DNA of 64,000 nt from JASSUD01 sp031963045. GTDB taxonomy: Bacteria > Pseudomonadota > Gammaproteobacteria > Burkholderiales > Burkholderiaceae. The notes below the pieces were generated by a model. The model searched no databases. It saw only the letters and a program-made list of their open reading frames with translations, and was not told the origin of the DNA. How positions within the stretch are numbered: the first letter of the stretch is position 1; each line of letters begins with the position of its first letter. This document shows, piece after piece, positions 43,335 to 52,885 of the stretch. The DNA lies in NCBI GenBank assembly GCA_031963045.1, contig JASSUK010000045.1, positions 1 through 64,000 on the forward strand, read 5' to 3'. The translations under genes and the position numbers were made by a program.

Positions 43335-43491
43335 TATTTTACTCCACCATCGAAGTCGTGGCCTTTTGCCACCGTAGAACAGGTGGTACATATTTTTGGG
43401 GAGCCATCGTCGCTTCCCTTTTTTATTGGAACGCTAAGAGTAGGTGTGTAATAGTTAGCCTACCCATGTAAATAGTGTTTCTTTTGATTTT

Positions 43492-43565
43492 GGCGGGATG
43501 GCAGAATGGTGATGCAGCGGCCTGCAAAGCCGCCAACGTCGGTTCGATTCCGGCTCTCGCCTCCA
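43492..43565 (+). tRNA. tRNA-Cys (anticodon GCA)
   Basis: The 74-nt tRNA has acceptor GGCGGGA/TCTCGCC, anticodon stem GCGGC/GCCGC around loop CTGCAAA (anticodon GCA), T-arm GTCGGTTCGATTCCGGC, encoded CCA. It lies downstream of tRNA-Gly and 30 bp before the convergent DUF1289 gene. Confidence 0.97.
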
Positions 43566-43595
43566 AATAGTAGTTGTAGTGTGCCCTTTTTGGGT

Positions 43596-43820
43596 TTACC
43601 TGCCTGATTTTGGCATAGCGCGAGTAAAGCGGATGGCTCTGCCTTCACGCTGAATTCTTTTCCAGATGGCGCGCTTTTCTTCTTGTGATAATCCCACCCA
43701 ATTTGAAACTTCCGCGGCGGTACGGCCGCACCCTTGGCACTCTTCATCAAAAAGGGTAGAGCAAATGCCAATGCAAGGGCTATCAAGGGGGTCAGATGGA
43801 TCAGAAGGCAGGGTTGTCAT
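43596..43820 (-). CDS. DUF1289 small Cys-rich protein
   Basis: The 74-aa protein matches DUF1289, with SPCIGICSTLFDEECQGCGR then TAAEVSNWVGLSQEEKRAIW and a basic C-terminus. Four cysteines (16, 20, 28, 31) are spaced for metal or Fe-S binding. The function is unknown. It faces the tRNA pair from the other side and has about 205 bp without a gene before potF, in divergent orientation. Confidence 0.88.
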   Translation of the reverse strand: MTTLPSDPSDPLDSPCIGICSTLFDEECQGCGRTAAEVSNWVGLSQEEKRAIWKRIQREGRAIRFTRAMPKSGR

Positions 43821-44026
43821 TCGATATCAAAGTAGTGAGTGGTAAGACCTATTATTTTTAAAATAACTAAACGGCCATTAAAAGGTTGGTTACGTGTATT
43901 GTAGTAGGTGCATGGTTTCTCCGAATGTACGGTGAATACTTATAATTTGATCATGCGCGCTGTTTACAGCTTATCAGCGCCTTCTTTTTAGAACCTGTGA
44001 TAAACAGATTTCTGGAGAAAACGCTC

Positions 44027-45130
44027 ATGAATACCCTGTTTTTCTCGATTCGCCGGGCATTGTGCATGTTCTGCGCGTTGCCGGCTATGGCAATTGCAGC
44101 ACCTAGTGCACACCTCAATATCTATAATTGGTCAGACTATATCGCGCCAAACACGATCTCTCAATTCGAAAAAAAAGAAGGGATTGCGGTGCGCTATGAC
44201 GTATACGATCGAGATGACACTTTACATGCAAAATTACTGACTGGGCATTCAGGCTACGATATCGTGGTGCCTACAGGCAATTATGCAGGACGCGAGATTA
44301 TGGCAGATATGTTTTTGCCGCTCGATCACAGCCAACTCCCCAACCTAAAATATCTAGACCCTGAATGGATGCGCTTAGTAGAAGCTATAGATCCAGGTAA
44401 CCGCTATGTGGTGCCTTGGGCCTATGGCACTACAGGGCTTGCATATAATGTTACAAAAGTGCAGGAAATTCTCGGTAAAGATGTCCAACTAGATCGTTGG
44501 GATATCTTATTTGATCCTAAATATGTGTCGCAGTTAAAGCGTTATGGTGTGTCGATGCTCGATGCGCCGGATCAGGTTTTTGCAACGGTATTGCATTATC
44601 TCGGCAAAGATCCTAACAGTATCAATCCAGCAGATTATCGGCTGGCGTTGCAGGCGCTAAAAAAGATTCGCCCCTATATCACTCAATTTAATTCATCTGG
44701 CTATATCAATGATATGGCGGGCGGTGATATTTGTATGGCCTTTGGTTGGTCTGGCGATATGGCCATTGCACGCCGTCGGGCAGAAGAAGCTAAAAAACCG
44801 TACCGCATCCAATATTTCATTCCTCAAGGGGGGGCAGCGGTTTGGTTTGATGTGATGGCGATTCCAAAGGATGCACCGCATCCTAAAGAAGCATTGAAAT
44901 GGATCAATTATATTGAGACGCCTGAAGTCCATGCGGCCATTACCAACCACGTTTTTTACCCCAATGCTAATATTGAAGCAAAACGGTATGTGCGCCCAGA
45001 TATTTTAAAAGACCCGGGTATTTATCCTCCTCCAGAGGTGATGAAAACATTATTTCCGCTAAAACCGCTACCATTGAATATTGTTCGTTTACAGACCAGA
45101 CTCTGGCAAGAATTCAAAACCGGCCATTAG
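44027..45130 (+). CDS. potF: Putrescine/polyamine-binding periplasmic protein
   Basis: The 367-aa solute-binding protein has a cleavable signal peptide (LCMFCALPAMAIAAPSA). The mature part begins HLNIYNWSDYIAPNTISQFE, typical of PotF/PotD, followed by GYDIVVPTGNYAGREI, VPWAYGTTGLAYN and MAFGWSGDMAIARRRAEEA. ATG 44027 follows TGGAG; an earlier GTG (43997) is less likely. It heads potFGHI, with a hairpin before potG. It delivers putrescine to PotGHI. Confidence 0.94.
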   Translation: MNTLFFSIRRALCMFCALPAMAIAAPSAHLNIYNWSDYIAPNTISQFEKKEGIAVRYDVYDRDDTLHAKLLTGHSGYDIVVPTGNYAGREIMADMFLPLDHSQLPNLKYLDPEWMRLVEAIDPGNRYVVPWAYGTTGLAYNVTKVQEILGKDVQLDRWDILFDPKYVSQLKRYGVSMLDAPDQVFATVLHYLGKDPNSINPADYRLALQALKKIRPYITQFNSSGYINDMAGGDICMAFGWSGDMAIARRRAEEAKKPYRIQYFIPQGGAAVWFDVMAIPKDAPHPKEALKWINYIETPEVHAAITNHVFYPNANIEAKRYVRPDILKDPGIYPPPEVMKTLFPLKPLPLNIVRLQTRLWQEFKTGH

Positions 45131-45165
45131 CACGTAAGTTGATCAAATTATTTTTACTTTGAATT

Positions 45166-45223
45166 TGCACATAAAAAAGTGCCAAGCAAAAGCTCAATAG
45201 TTCTTTTGCCTGGCACTATGTGC
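45166..45223 (+). terminator. Intercistronic hairpin between potF and potG
   Basis: AGTGCCAAGCAAAAG (45178-45192) pairs with CTTTTGCCTGGCACT (45203-45217), and outer arms GCACATA/TATGTGC extend it. The T-run after it (45236-45241) is 13 bases away, so it may be partial attenuation or an mRNA-stabilising stem, giving more binding protein than transporter, as is common for such operons. Confidence 0.7.
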
Positions 45224-45266
45224 ATGTTCTGACTCTTTTTTATCCGCCTCAAAAAAGGGCTGCTGC

Positions 45267-46355
45267 ATGGACGAATTTGTTCAGATTATTGACGTCGTCA
45301 AAAAATTCGGTGAGAGCGTTGCGGTGCAACACGTAAGCCTATCTATTAAGAAAGGCGAAATGTTTGCGCTTTTGGGTAGCTCAGGCTGTGGCAAATCTAC
45401 TTTGCTACGCATGCTCGCGGGTTTTGAGCCTATTACGTCTGGGCGCATCTTGCTCGATGGACAAGATCTGGCAGCTATGCCGCCTTACAAGCGGCCTGTG
45501 AACATGATGTTCCAGTCATACGCTTTATTTCCACATATGTCTGTAGAAGCCAATGTGGCATTTGGCTTGAAGCAAGAAAAAGTACCAAAAGCTGAATTAC
45601 AAGAACGTGTCGATGCAGCGCTTAGCCTCGTGCAGATGGGGCGTTATGCCAAAAGAAAACCGTATCAACTCTCCGGTGGGCAGCAGCAACGCGTAGCGCT
45701 TGCTAGAAGTTTGGTGAAACGCCCGAAACTATTACTGCTTGATGAACCCATGTCCGCACTGGACAAGCAAATTCGTCAGCGCACGCAAATGGAGCTGGTG
45801 GATATTCTTGAGAAAGTGGGTGTGACCTGCATGATGGTCACACACGATCAAGAAGAGGCAATGGCAATGGTAGATCGCTTGGCTGTAATGAGCGAAGGCC
45901 GCATCGTGCAAGTAGGTACACCCCATGAGATCTACGAATACCCCAATAGCCGTTTTTGCGCAGAATTTATCGGGTCGACAAATATTTTTATGGGCACGAT
46001 CGTTGAAGATGAGTCCGATCACGTGTTTATTGAAAGCGCCGATCTCGAGCAGCGTTTATATGTGAACCATGGCGTTACAGGTGAGCTAGGTATGGATGTG
46101 ACGATTTCCGTCCGTCCAGAACGCATCGTCGTGACACGTGAAGCGCCTTCACAGGACCATAATTGGACGCGCGGTAAGGTTAGCAATATTGTCTATATGG
46201 GCGGCTACACTGTCTACCATATTGGTCTGCCTTCTGGGCGCAATATCATTGCAAATGTATTGAGCTCTGCACTGACAGAAGCAGAATTGCCCACCTATGA
46301 TGATGAAGTCTGTATTAGTTGGGGGCCGGCTTCAGCGCGGGTATTAACAACATGA
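45267..46355 (+). CDS. potG: Polyamine ABC transporter ATPase
   Basis: The 362-aa ATPase powers the PotHI permease. It has Walker A (GSSGCGKSTLLRMLAGF), Q-loop (FQSYALFPHM), signature LSGGQQQRVALARSLV, Walker B KLLLLDEPMSALD and the switch THDQEEAMAMVDRLAV, then the TOBE domain (SVRPERIVVTREAP). This is the PotG/PotA type. It overlaps potH by 4 bases (ATGA). Confidence 0.95.
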   Translation: MDEFVQIIDVVKKFGESVAVQHVSLSIKKGEMFALLGSSGCGKSTLLRMLAGFEPITSGRILLDGQDLAAMPPYKRPVNMMFQSYALFPHMSVEANVAFGLKQEKVPKAELQERVDAALSLVQMGRYAKRKPYQLSGGQQQRVALARSLVKRPKLLLLDEPMSALDKQIRQRTQMELVDILEKVGVTCMMVTHDQEEAMAMVDRLAVMSEGRIVQVGTPHEIYEYPNSRFCAEFIGSTNIFMGTIVEDESDHVFIESADLEQRLYVNHGVTGELGMDVTISVRPERIVVTREAPSQDHNWTRGKVSNIVYMGGYTVYHIGLPSGRNIIANVLSSALTEAELPTYDDEVCISWGPASARVLTT

Positions 46356-47398
46356 GTCAGGCTACTAGCTTTGTTATTATGGCTTGTGGTTTTTTGCGCA
46401 TGCTTTTGGCCGCTCCTGTACGCCTGCTCTGGCTGAGTGTGCTCGGGTGTGCAAAAAGTGTATGGGCCGTGTTTGGGCAGTGCTTTGAATTCGTGGTGCA
46501 GCGATTTAATTTGTCTGGCCGCAGTGCGGTAATTGCTGGCCCTTATATTTGGCTTTTGCTTTTCTTTTTCCTGCCTTTTCTGATTGTTGTAAAAATCAGT
46601 TTTGCCGATCTGCGTTTGGGCACCCCGCCTTATACCAGTTTATTCGAGCTTAAAGACGGTGTGCTACACATCACGCTTTTGCTCTCGCACTATGCGTTTT
46701 TGGTAACCGACAGTCTGTACTTTGCGGCGTATTTAAACTCGCTCAAAGTCGCTGCTATCTCGACCTTCCTGTGTTTATTGATCGGTTATCCGATGGCCTA
46801 CGCCATCGCGCGCGCGCAACCCAAATACCGCAGCTTGCTATTAATGGCAATGATGCTGCCTTTTTGGACCTCTTTCCTCATTCGTGTCTATGCATGGATA
46901 GGCATACTGAAAAATAATGGTTTGCTTAATCAGTTTTTGATGGCATTAGGAATCATACATACCCCTCTAGAGCTTTATCATACGAATACCGCGGTATACA
47001 TTGGTATGGTGTATTCCTATCTGCCATTCCTGGTAATGCCCTTATATGCGCATTTAGTCAAAATGGATTTGAGGTTGCTCGAAGCCGCTTATGATCTAGG
47101 TGCCCGACCCTTCAAAGCTTTTTGGAAAATTACGCTGCCCTTGTCTAAAAACGGGATTATTGCGGGCTGTTTGCTCGTATTTATTCCTGCGGCGGGTGAG
47201 TACGTTATTCCCGAATTATTAGGTGGGGCCAATACCTTGATGATTGGTCGTGTAATGTGGGATGAATTTTTCAATAATGCCGATTGGCCCATGGCTTCTG
47301 CTGTGACGTGCGCGATGGTTCTGTTATTGCTAGTGCCTATGGCAGGTTTCCAGCATTTCCAGACCAAAGAGCTAGAGAAAAAGTTAGAGAAGAGATAG
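46352..47398 (+). CDS. potH: Polyamine ABC transporter permease
   Basis: The 348-aa permease has about six to seven membrane segments and a long N-terminal part. Its EAA loop is LLEAAYDLGARPFKAFWKIT. GPYIWLLLFFFLPFLIVVKI is the conserved first segment. The start ATG overlaps the potG stop (ATGA), so translation is coupled. The first 60 residues are longer than in E. coli PotH. It pairs with potI. Confidence 0.94.
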   Translation: MSQATSFVIMACGFLRMLLAAPVRLLWLSVLGCAKSVWAVFGQCFEFVVQRFNLSGRSAVIAGPYIWLLLFFFLPFLIVVKISFADLRLGTPPYTSLFELKDGVLHITLLLSHYAFLVTDSLYFAAYLNSLKVAAISTFLCLLIGYPMAYAIARAQPKYRSLLLMAMMLPFWTSFLIRVYAWIGILKNNGLLNQFLMALGIIHTPLELYHTNTAVYIGMVYSYLPFLVMPLYAHLVKMDLRLLEAAYDLGARPFKAFWKITLPLSKNGIIAGCLLVFIPAAGEYVIPELLGGANTLMIGRVMWDEFFNNADWPMASAVTCAMVLLLLVPMAGFQHFQTKELEKKLEKR

Positions 47399-47403
47399 CT
47401 CCG

Positions 47404-48243
47404 ATGACCCGATCCGCAAGACGTTCTTCTCCTATTTCCCCTATTCGAGCCTTATCGCTTATTGTGGGATTCCTATTTCTATATGCGCCTATCGTCAGTG
47501 TGGTGGTGTACTCTTTTAACGCATCTACGCTGTCAACGGTGTGGACGCACTTTTCATTGAAATGGTATGGCGAGCTGTTTCGCGATCAAGAGCTATTGAA
47601 TGCGGCCTGGCTTTCTTTGCGTATTGCGATAATGACCGCTTGCGCATCGGTAGCATTGGGTACATGGGCAGGTTTTGTCCTTGCACGTATGGGGCGTTTT
47701 CGAGGTGCTACCCTTTATAGCGCTATGATCAATGCTCCGCTCGTAATCCCTGAAGTGATTCAGGGTATTTCTTTGCTACTGCTATTTATTGAGCTAGGTA
47801 ACTGGCTGGGCTGGCCCAAAGAACGCGGCATGTTAATGATTTGGGTGGGGCATGTCGTATTGTGTATGTCCTATGTCGCCGTGATTGTGCAATCTCGGGT
47901 GCGTGAGCTCAATCATTCTCTAGAAGAGGCCGCGCTGGATCTGGGAGCAACGCCTTTTAGAGTATTTTTTAGCGTGACTCTGCCGCTTATCTCACAAGCG
48001 CTTATGGCCGGCTGGCTGCTTTCTTTTACGCTCTCAATGGATGATTTAATCCTGTCCGCTTTTCTATCTGGCCCCGGTTCTACAACGTTGCCACTAGTGG
48101 TATTTTCTCGCGTGCGCTTGGGTATTAACCCCGAAATTAATGCGCTAGCTACGCTGTTTATTACCTTTATTACAGTAAGTGTCATTGTAATAAATCGCCT
48201 TTTAAGCGGCTCCGAACAACGCCGGATGATGAAAATCGTCTAA
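47404..48243 (+). CDS. potI: Polyamine ABC transporter permease
   Basis: The 279-aa second permease has about six membrane segments. LFLYAPIVSVVVYSFNAS opens the first; the EAA loop is LEEAALDLGATPFRVFFSVT; SFTLSMDDLILSAFLSGPGS is typical of PotC/PotI. ATG 47404 lies 5 bp after the potH stop; the frame open from 47284 is a shadow of potH. It closes the operon; a degenerate repeat follows. Confidence 0.94.
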   Translation: MTRSARRSSPISPIRALSLIVGFLFLYAPIVSVVVYSFNASTLSTVWTHFSLKWYGELFRDQELLNAAWLSLRIAIMTACASVALGTWAGFVLARMGRFRGATLYSAMINAPLVIPEVIQGISLLLLFIELGNWLGWPKERGMLMIWVGHVVLCMSYVAVIVQSRVRELNHSLEEAALDLGATPFRVFFSVTLPLISQALMAGWLLSFTLSMDDLILSAFLSGPGSTTLPLVVFSRVRLGINPEINALATLFITFITVSVIVINRLLSGSEQRRMMKIV

Positions 48244-48253
48244 AAAATGTTTT

Positions 48254-48285
48254 ACATATTGGGGTTTGCACCTCCCCCCAACCAC
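48254..48285 (-). repeat. Degenerate single unit of the dispersed repeat (cluster 12)
   Basis: ACATATTGGGGTTTG, CACCTCCCCCCAACCACAT is a decayed inverted-orientation unit just after potI. No partner unit is found before sucA, so it is a relic. Confidence 0.7.
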
Positions 48286-48437
48286 ATAATTTGATACCCT
48301 CTATACAGTGGGTGTTCAGAACTTTAAGAATGTGCCTGCGGCCTTTTAAAAAAGGCCTATTTAGACTGTACTAGGTAACTAGATGTGGCCACTGTGCCGC
48401 TGTATGGATCCATTTTGATCAAGAATCTGAAAAGAAA

Positions 48438-51356
48438 ATGAGTGTGAAAGAAAGGATGAGTGCGTTGCAATCAAGTGCCTATTTATTTGGCGGGAATGCA
48501 GCGTATCTCGAAGAGCTGTATGAGGCGTATCTGGATAATCCCGCTTCGGTCTCCGAGAACTGGCGAGATTATTTTGAAACTTTGAGTAATTTGCAGGCGG
48601 TAGATGGATCACGCTCTAGCGATATTGCCCATAGCGCTATTATTGAATCCTTCGCGCAGCGCGCGAAATCGAGTGCAGCGCATCGCGCTTCAGTACAGCC
48701 GGTTAATGCCGCAGCTGCAGATGCACAAGCACTCGCTGCCTCTGGCAAACAAGTCTATGTACAAGCTTTAATTGATGCCTATCGCTTTCTAGGCGCCCGT
48801 TGGGCCAATCTGGATCCGCTCAAACGCCGCGAGCGTCCTCTTTTACCTGAGTTAGAGCCTTCTTTTTATGGCTTGACCGAAGCCGATATGGATCAAACCT
48901 TCCATGCCGGCGATTTGTATTTTGGTTTTGAAACCGCCACGCTACGTGAAATTGTGCAAGCATTGCGTGATACCTACTGCGGTTCGATCGGCGCAGAATT
49001 TATGTATATCAGCGATCCTGAGCAAAAACGCTGGTGGAAAGAGCGCCTTGAATCGGTGCGCGCCACACCCGCCTTCTCCATAGAAAAGAAAAAACACATC
49101 CTCGAGCGCCTCGTAGCAGCGGAAGGGCTGGAGCAATATCTGCATACCCGCTATGTGGGCCAAAAACGTTTCTCCCTCGAAGGAGGAGAAAGCTTTATTG
49201 CTGCAATGGACGAACTAGTCCATCGCGCAGGCTCTCAAGGCGTGCAAGAAATTGTGATTGGAATGGCACACCGAGGCCGTCTCAATTTATTAGTCAATAC
49301 GTTGGGCAAAATGCCCGCCGATTTGTTTGCAGAATTTGAAGGCAAGCATACCGAAGTCTTATCCGCCGGTGATGTGAAATATCACAAAGGATTCTCCAGC
49401 GATATTTCCACGGAAAAGGGTCCTGTACACCTATCGCTAGCCTTTAACCCCTCCCATTTGGAAATCGTGAACCCCGTGGTCGAAGGCTCTGCCAAAGCCC
49501 GGATGGATCGACGAAAAGATGCATTAGGAGAGACCGTCTTACCCGTGCAAGTGCACGGCGATGCTGCATTTGCAGGGCAGGGCGTGGTAATGGAAACCCT
49601 GAATTTAGCGCAGACACGCGGCTATGGCACACACGGCACCGTGCACTTGATCATCAACAATCAGATCGGCTTTACCACCTCCGACCCTCGCGACGCACGC
49701 TCGACCACCTACTGCTCTGACGTAGTAAAAATGATCGAAGCACCTGTGCTCCATGTAAATGGAGATGATCCAGAGAGCGTAGTCTTGGCAATGCAGTTTG
49801 CCGTAGATTTCCGGATGCAATTTCATAAAGACGTTGTCATCGATATCGTGTGTTTCCGTAAATTGGGGCACAACGAACAAGACACCCCTGCGGTAACCCA
49901 GCCTTTGATGTACCAGAAAATTGGAAAACACGCTGGTACGCGTAAACTCTATGCAAAACGCTTGTTAGAGCAAGGTGCTATTACAGAAGGTGAAGATCAG
50001 GCATATGGAGAGCGTTACCGCGCCGCATTAGATGCAGGCCATCATACGGTTGACCCTGTTTTATCCAACTACAAAAACCAGTACGGCATCAATTGGGCTC
50101 CTTTTCTCAATCAACCTTGGACAGATGCAGCCGATACAGCCGTTCCTCTGCAAGAACTCAAACGCTTAGCCGAGCGCATCACCGATATTCCAGAAAATTT
50201 CAAAGTGCACCCTCTGGTAGAGCGGGTCCTCAAAGACCGACGTGTGATGGGGCAAGGTAATCAAGCGCTAGATTGGGGAATGGCCGAGCATCTCGCCTTT
50301 GCCTCCTTGGTTTCATCGGGTTGCGCCATCCGTTTAACTGGACAAGATAGCGGCCGCGGCACTTTCTCACACCGTCATGCGGTGCTGCATGATCAGAACC
50401 GCGAACGCTGGAATGATGGTAGCTATATCCCATTACAAAATATTGCAGAGACTCAAGCTCCGTTTACGGTGATTGATTCGGTGCTCTCTGAAGAAGCCGT
50501 GCTAGGTTTTGAATACGGCTACTCCACTACAGAGCCCAACACTTTTGTACTGTGGGAAGCCCAATTTGGTGACTTTGCCAATGGTGCACAGGTTGTAATC
50601 GATCAGTTTATTTCGTCCGGGGAAGCAAAATGGGGCCGCGTATGTGGTCTGACGATGCTCTTGCCGCATGGCTATGAAGGCCAAGGCCCAGAGCACTCTT
50701 CTGCGCGTATGGAGCGGTATTTGCAACTGTGTGCAGATAACAATATGCAAGTGGTTCAGCCTACTACCCCTGCGCAAATTTTCCATGTGCTGCGCCGTCA
50801 AATGATTCGCACGGTACGTAAGCCTTTAATCGTGATGACACCTAAATCCTTGTTGCGTCATAAAGGAGCGGTGAGTGACCTCTCTGAACTGGCAACAGGC
50901 GGCTTCCAAACGGTGATAGGCGAGTCTGACAAAACATTTGAAATCACAGACCCTAAAAAGATCAAGCGTGTAATCGCCTGTTCCGGTCGTGTTTATTATG
51001 ATTTGATTGCACATCGCAAACAGATAGAGCGTCAAGATGTAGTTATTCTGCGCGTAGAGCAACTCTATCCCTTCCCCCAACAAGCATTTGAAACCGAGCT
51101 CAAAAAGTATGCAAATGCTTCAGAGTTGGTATGGGTACAGGATGAGCCACAAAACCAAGGTCCTTGGACTTCGGTAGAACACAACTTGATCGATGCGCTC
51201 AAAGCTGTTCACAAAAATGGCTATAAGCTAGCGTATAGCGGTCGTGCCGTGTGTGCCTCTCCTTCAGTGGGATATTTTGCTAAACATGTCGAGCAGCAAA
51301 AAGAATTACTCGACAGCGCGTTTGGCCGCATTACCAACCCCGTTGCTGAAAAATAG
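48438..51356 (+). CDS. sucA: 2-oxoglutarate dehydrogenase E1 component
   Basis: SucA decarboxylates 2-oxoglutarate using thiamine diphosphate in the TCA cycle. The 972-aa protein has the N-terminal SSAYLFGGNAAYLEELYEAY segment, VIGMAHRGRLNLLVNTLGKM, GDAAFAGQGVVMETLNLA and the ThDP site NNQIGFTTSDPRDARSTTYC. A short insert with Ala-rich sequence near residue 90 makes it a little longer than E. coli SucA. It is followed 138 bp later by sucB. The lpd gene, next in Burkholderia, is absent. Confidence 0.97.
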   Translation: MSVKERMSALQSSAYLFGGNAAYLEELYEAYLDNPASVSENWRDYFETLSNLQAVDGSRSSDIAHSAIIESFAQRAKSSAAHRASVQPVNAAAADAQALAASGKQVYVQALIDAYRFLGARWANLDPLKRRERPLLPELEPSFYGLTEADMDQTFHAGDLYFGFETATLREIVQALRDTYCGSIGAEFMYISDPEQKRWWKERLESVRATPAFSIEKKKHILERLVAAEGLEQYLHTRYVGQKRFSLEGGESFIAAMDELVHRAGSQGVQEIVIGMAHRGRLNLLVNTLGKMPADLFAEFEGKHTEVLSAGDVKYHKGFSSDISTEKGPVHLSLAFNPSHLEIVNPVVEGSAKARMDRRKDALGETVLPVQVHGDAAFAGQGVVMETLNLAQTRGYGTHGTVHLIINNQIGFTTSDPRDARSTTYCSDVVKMIEAPVLHVNGDDPESVVLAMQFAVDFRMQFHKDVVIDIVCFRKLGHNEQDTPAVTQPLMYQKIGKHAGTRKLYAKRLLEQGAITEGEDQAYGERYRAALDAGHHTVDPVLSNYKNQYGINWAPFLNQPWTDAADTAVPLQELKRLAERITDIPENFKVHPLVERVLKDRRVMGQGNQALDWGMAEHLAFASLVSSGCAIRLTGQDSGRGTFSHRHAVLHDQNRERWNDGSYIPLQNIAETQAPFTVIDSVLSEEAVLGFEYGYSTTEPNTFVLWEAQFGDFANGAQVVIDQFISSGEAKWGRVCGLTMLLPHGYEGQGPEHSSARMERYLQLCADNNMQVVQPTTPAQIFHVLRRQMIRTVRKPLIVMTPKSLLRHKGAVSDLSELATGGFQTVIGESDKTFEITDPKKIKRVIACSGRVYYDLIAHRKQIERQDVVILRVEQLYPFPQQAFETELKKYANASELVWVQDEPQNQGPWTSVEHNLIDALKAVHKNGYKLAYSGRAVCASPSVGYFAKHVEQQKELLDSAFGRITNPVAEK

Positions 51357-51494
51357 GATCAGCGTGCGCATGTAAAATGCACACCTAAGGTACAAGCTCA
51401 ACCTACTTACGCTCAAGAAAATTTAGAATCTGCTCATAATCTGTCTACCTAAAAACGGATACCTGAGCAGATCCCCAAAAATTCAGGAAAAAAA

Positions 51495-52748
51495 ATGTCG
51501 ATTATCGAAGTCAAAGTCCCTCAACTCTCCGAGTCCGTCGCTGAAGCAACGTTGTTAAAATGGCTCAAGCACCCCGGTGAAGCCGTTGAGCGCGATGAAA
51601 CCATCATCGAAATTGAAACAGACAAAGTCGTGCTTGAAGTTCCCGCTCCTGCCGCTGGCGTGATCGCCCAGGTTTTAAGAAATGATGGCGATACCGTGGT
51701 AACTGAAGAAGTCATCGCCACTATCGACACAGAAGCAAAAGAAAGCCTCAGCCCCACCCAGGTTCAGCCTGTCGTAGCCGCTGACGATAAGGCCGCTTCA
51801 GCTTCCTCTTCCAAGTCTGCCAGCGCAATGCCTTCTGCTGCCAAACTCCTCAATGAAAAAGACATTTCCAAAGACAGCCTGCAAGGAAGCGGCCGCGACG
51901 GACGCATCACAAAAGCAGATGCGTTAGCCATCGTTCAAGGCCAGGCTCCCAATGCCAGCGCTTCAAACTCTGTAGCGAAAACCCCTTCTGCACCAGCAAA
52001 ATCTGCTAGCCCCCTCCCCACAACCCCCTCCCTCGCCTCTTTGGGTGGGCGTTTTGAGCAACGCGTGCCGATGTCTCGCCTACGCGCCCGCATTGCAGAG
52101 CGCTTGATCGAATCTCAACAAACCAATGCCATCCTAACGACCTTTAACGAGGTCAATATGCAAGCCGTTATCGACTTGCGTGCAAAATACAAAGATAAAT
52201 TTGAAAAACAACACGGCGTACGCTTGGGCTTTATGTCCTTCTTCGTAAAAGCCGCTGTCCACGCGCTAAAAAAATACCCCATCATCAATGCTTCTGTAGA
52301 TGGTCATGACATTGTGTATCACGACTATTTCGATATCGGTATAGCAGTAGGCTCCCCCCGCGGATTAGTCGTACCCATCCTGCGCGATGTAGATCAAATG
52401 AACCTCGCAGATATCGAGAAAAAAGTAGCGGAATACGGTCAAAAAGCCAAAGACGGCAAATTAACGCTAGAAGAACTCACCGGCGGCACCTTCTCCATCT
52501 CCAACGGCGGTGTATTTGGCTCCATGCTCTCCACACCCATCATCAACCCCCCTCAATCAGCAATCTTGGGCGTACACGCAACCAAAGAACGCGCAGTAGT
52601 AGAAAATGGCCAAGTCGTCGTGCGTCCTATGAACTATTTAGCCATGTCTTATGACCACCGCATCATCGATGGTCGTGAAGCCGTACTAGGTTTGGTAGCG
52701 ATGAAAGAGGCGCTGGAAGATCCTGCTTCTTTGTTGTTTGATTTGTAA
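51495..52748 (+). CDS. sucB: Dihydrolipoyl succinyltransferase (E2 of 2-oxoglutarate dehydrogenase)
   Basis: The 417-aa E2 has a lipoyl domain with Lys44 in IEIETDKVVLEVPAPAAG, a Ser/Ala-rich linker, the E3-binding domain (MPSAAKLLNEKDISKDSLQG), a second linker (residues 155-185), and the catalytic domain with SYDHRIIDGREAVLGLV (His and Asp). It forms the complex core with SucA. A perfect stem terminator follows. A partial copy of its 3' end occurs at 53774-53825. Confidence 0.97.
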   Translation: MSIIEVKVPQLSESVAEATLLKWLKHPGEAVERDETIIEIETDKVVLEVPAPAAGVIAQVLRNDGDTVVTEEVIATIDTEAKESLSPTQVQPVVAADDKAASASSSKSASAMPSAAKLLNEKDISKDSLQGSGRDGRITKADALAIVQGQAPNASASNSVAKTPSAPAKSASPLPTTPSLASLGGRFEQRVPMSRLRARIAERLIESQQTNAILTTFNEVNMQAVIDLRAKYKDKFEKQHGVRLGFMSFFVKAAVHALKKYPIINASVDGHDIVYHDYFDIGIAVGSPRGLVVPILRDVDQMNLADIEKKVAEYGQKAKDGKLTLEELTGGTFSISNGGVFGSMLSTPIINPPQSAILGVHATKERAVVENGQVVVRPMNYLAMSYDHRIIDGREAVLGLVAMKEALEDPASLLFDL

Positions 52749-52784
52749 GCTATAAGTATTCGTAGTTTGCTCTGAAGACTGCAC

Positions 52785-52828
52785 CCCATAAAAAAACCTC
52801 TTGATTTTTCAAGAGGTTTTTTTATGGG
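52785..52828. terminator. Perfect bidirectional terminator after sucB
   Basis: The arms CCCATAAAAAAACCTCTTGA and its exact complement (52809-52828) flank a TTTT loop. The run of T in one direction and of A in the other makes it work on either strand. The stem is 20 bp without mismatch. Confidence 0.93.
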
Positions 52829-52885
52829 AGCGTAAAATCGGACCCTAACTAGTTGGCCCTGAAAAAATTCTGCAAGTCATATCCT

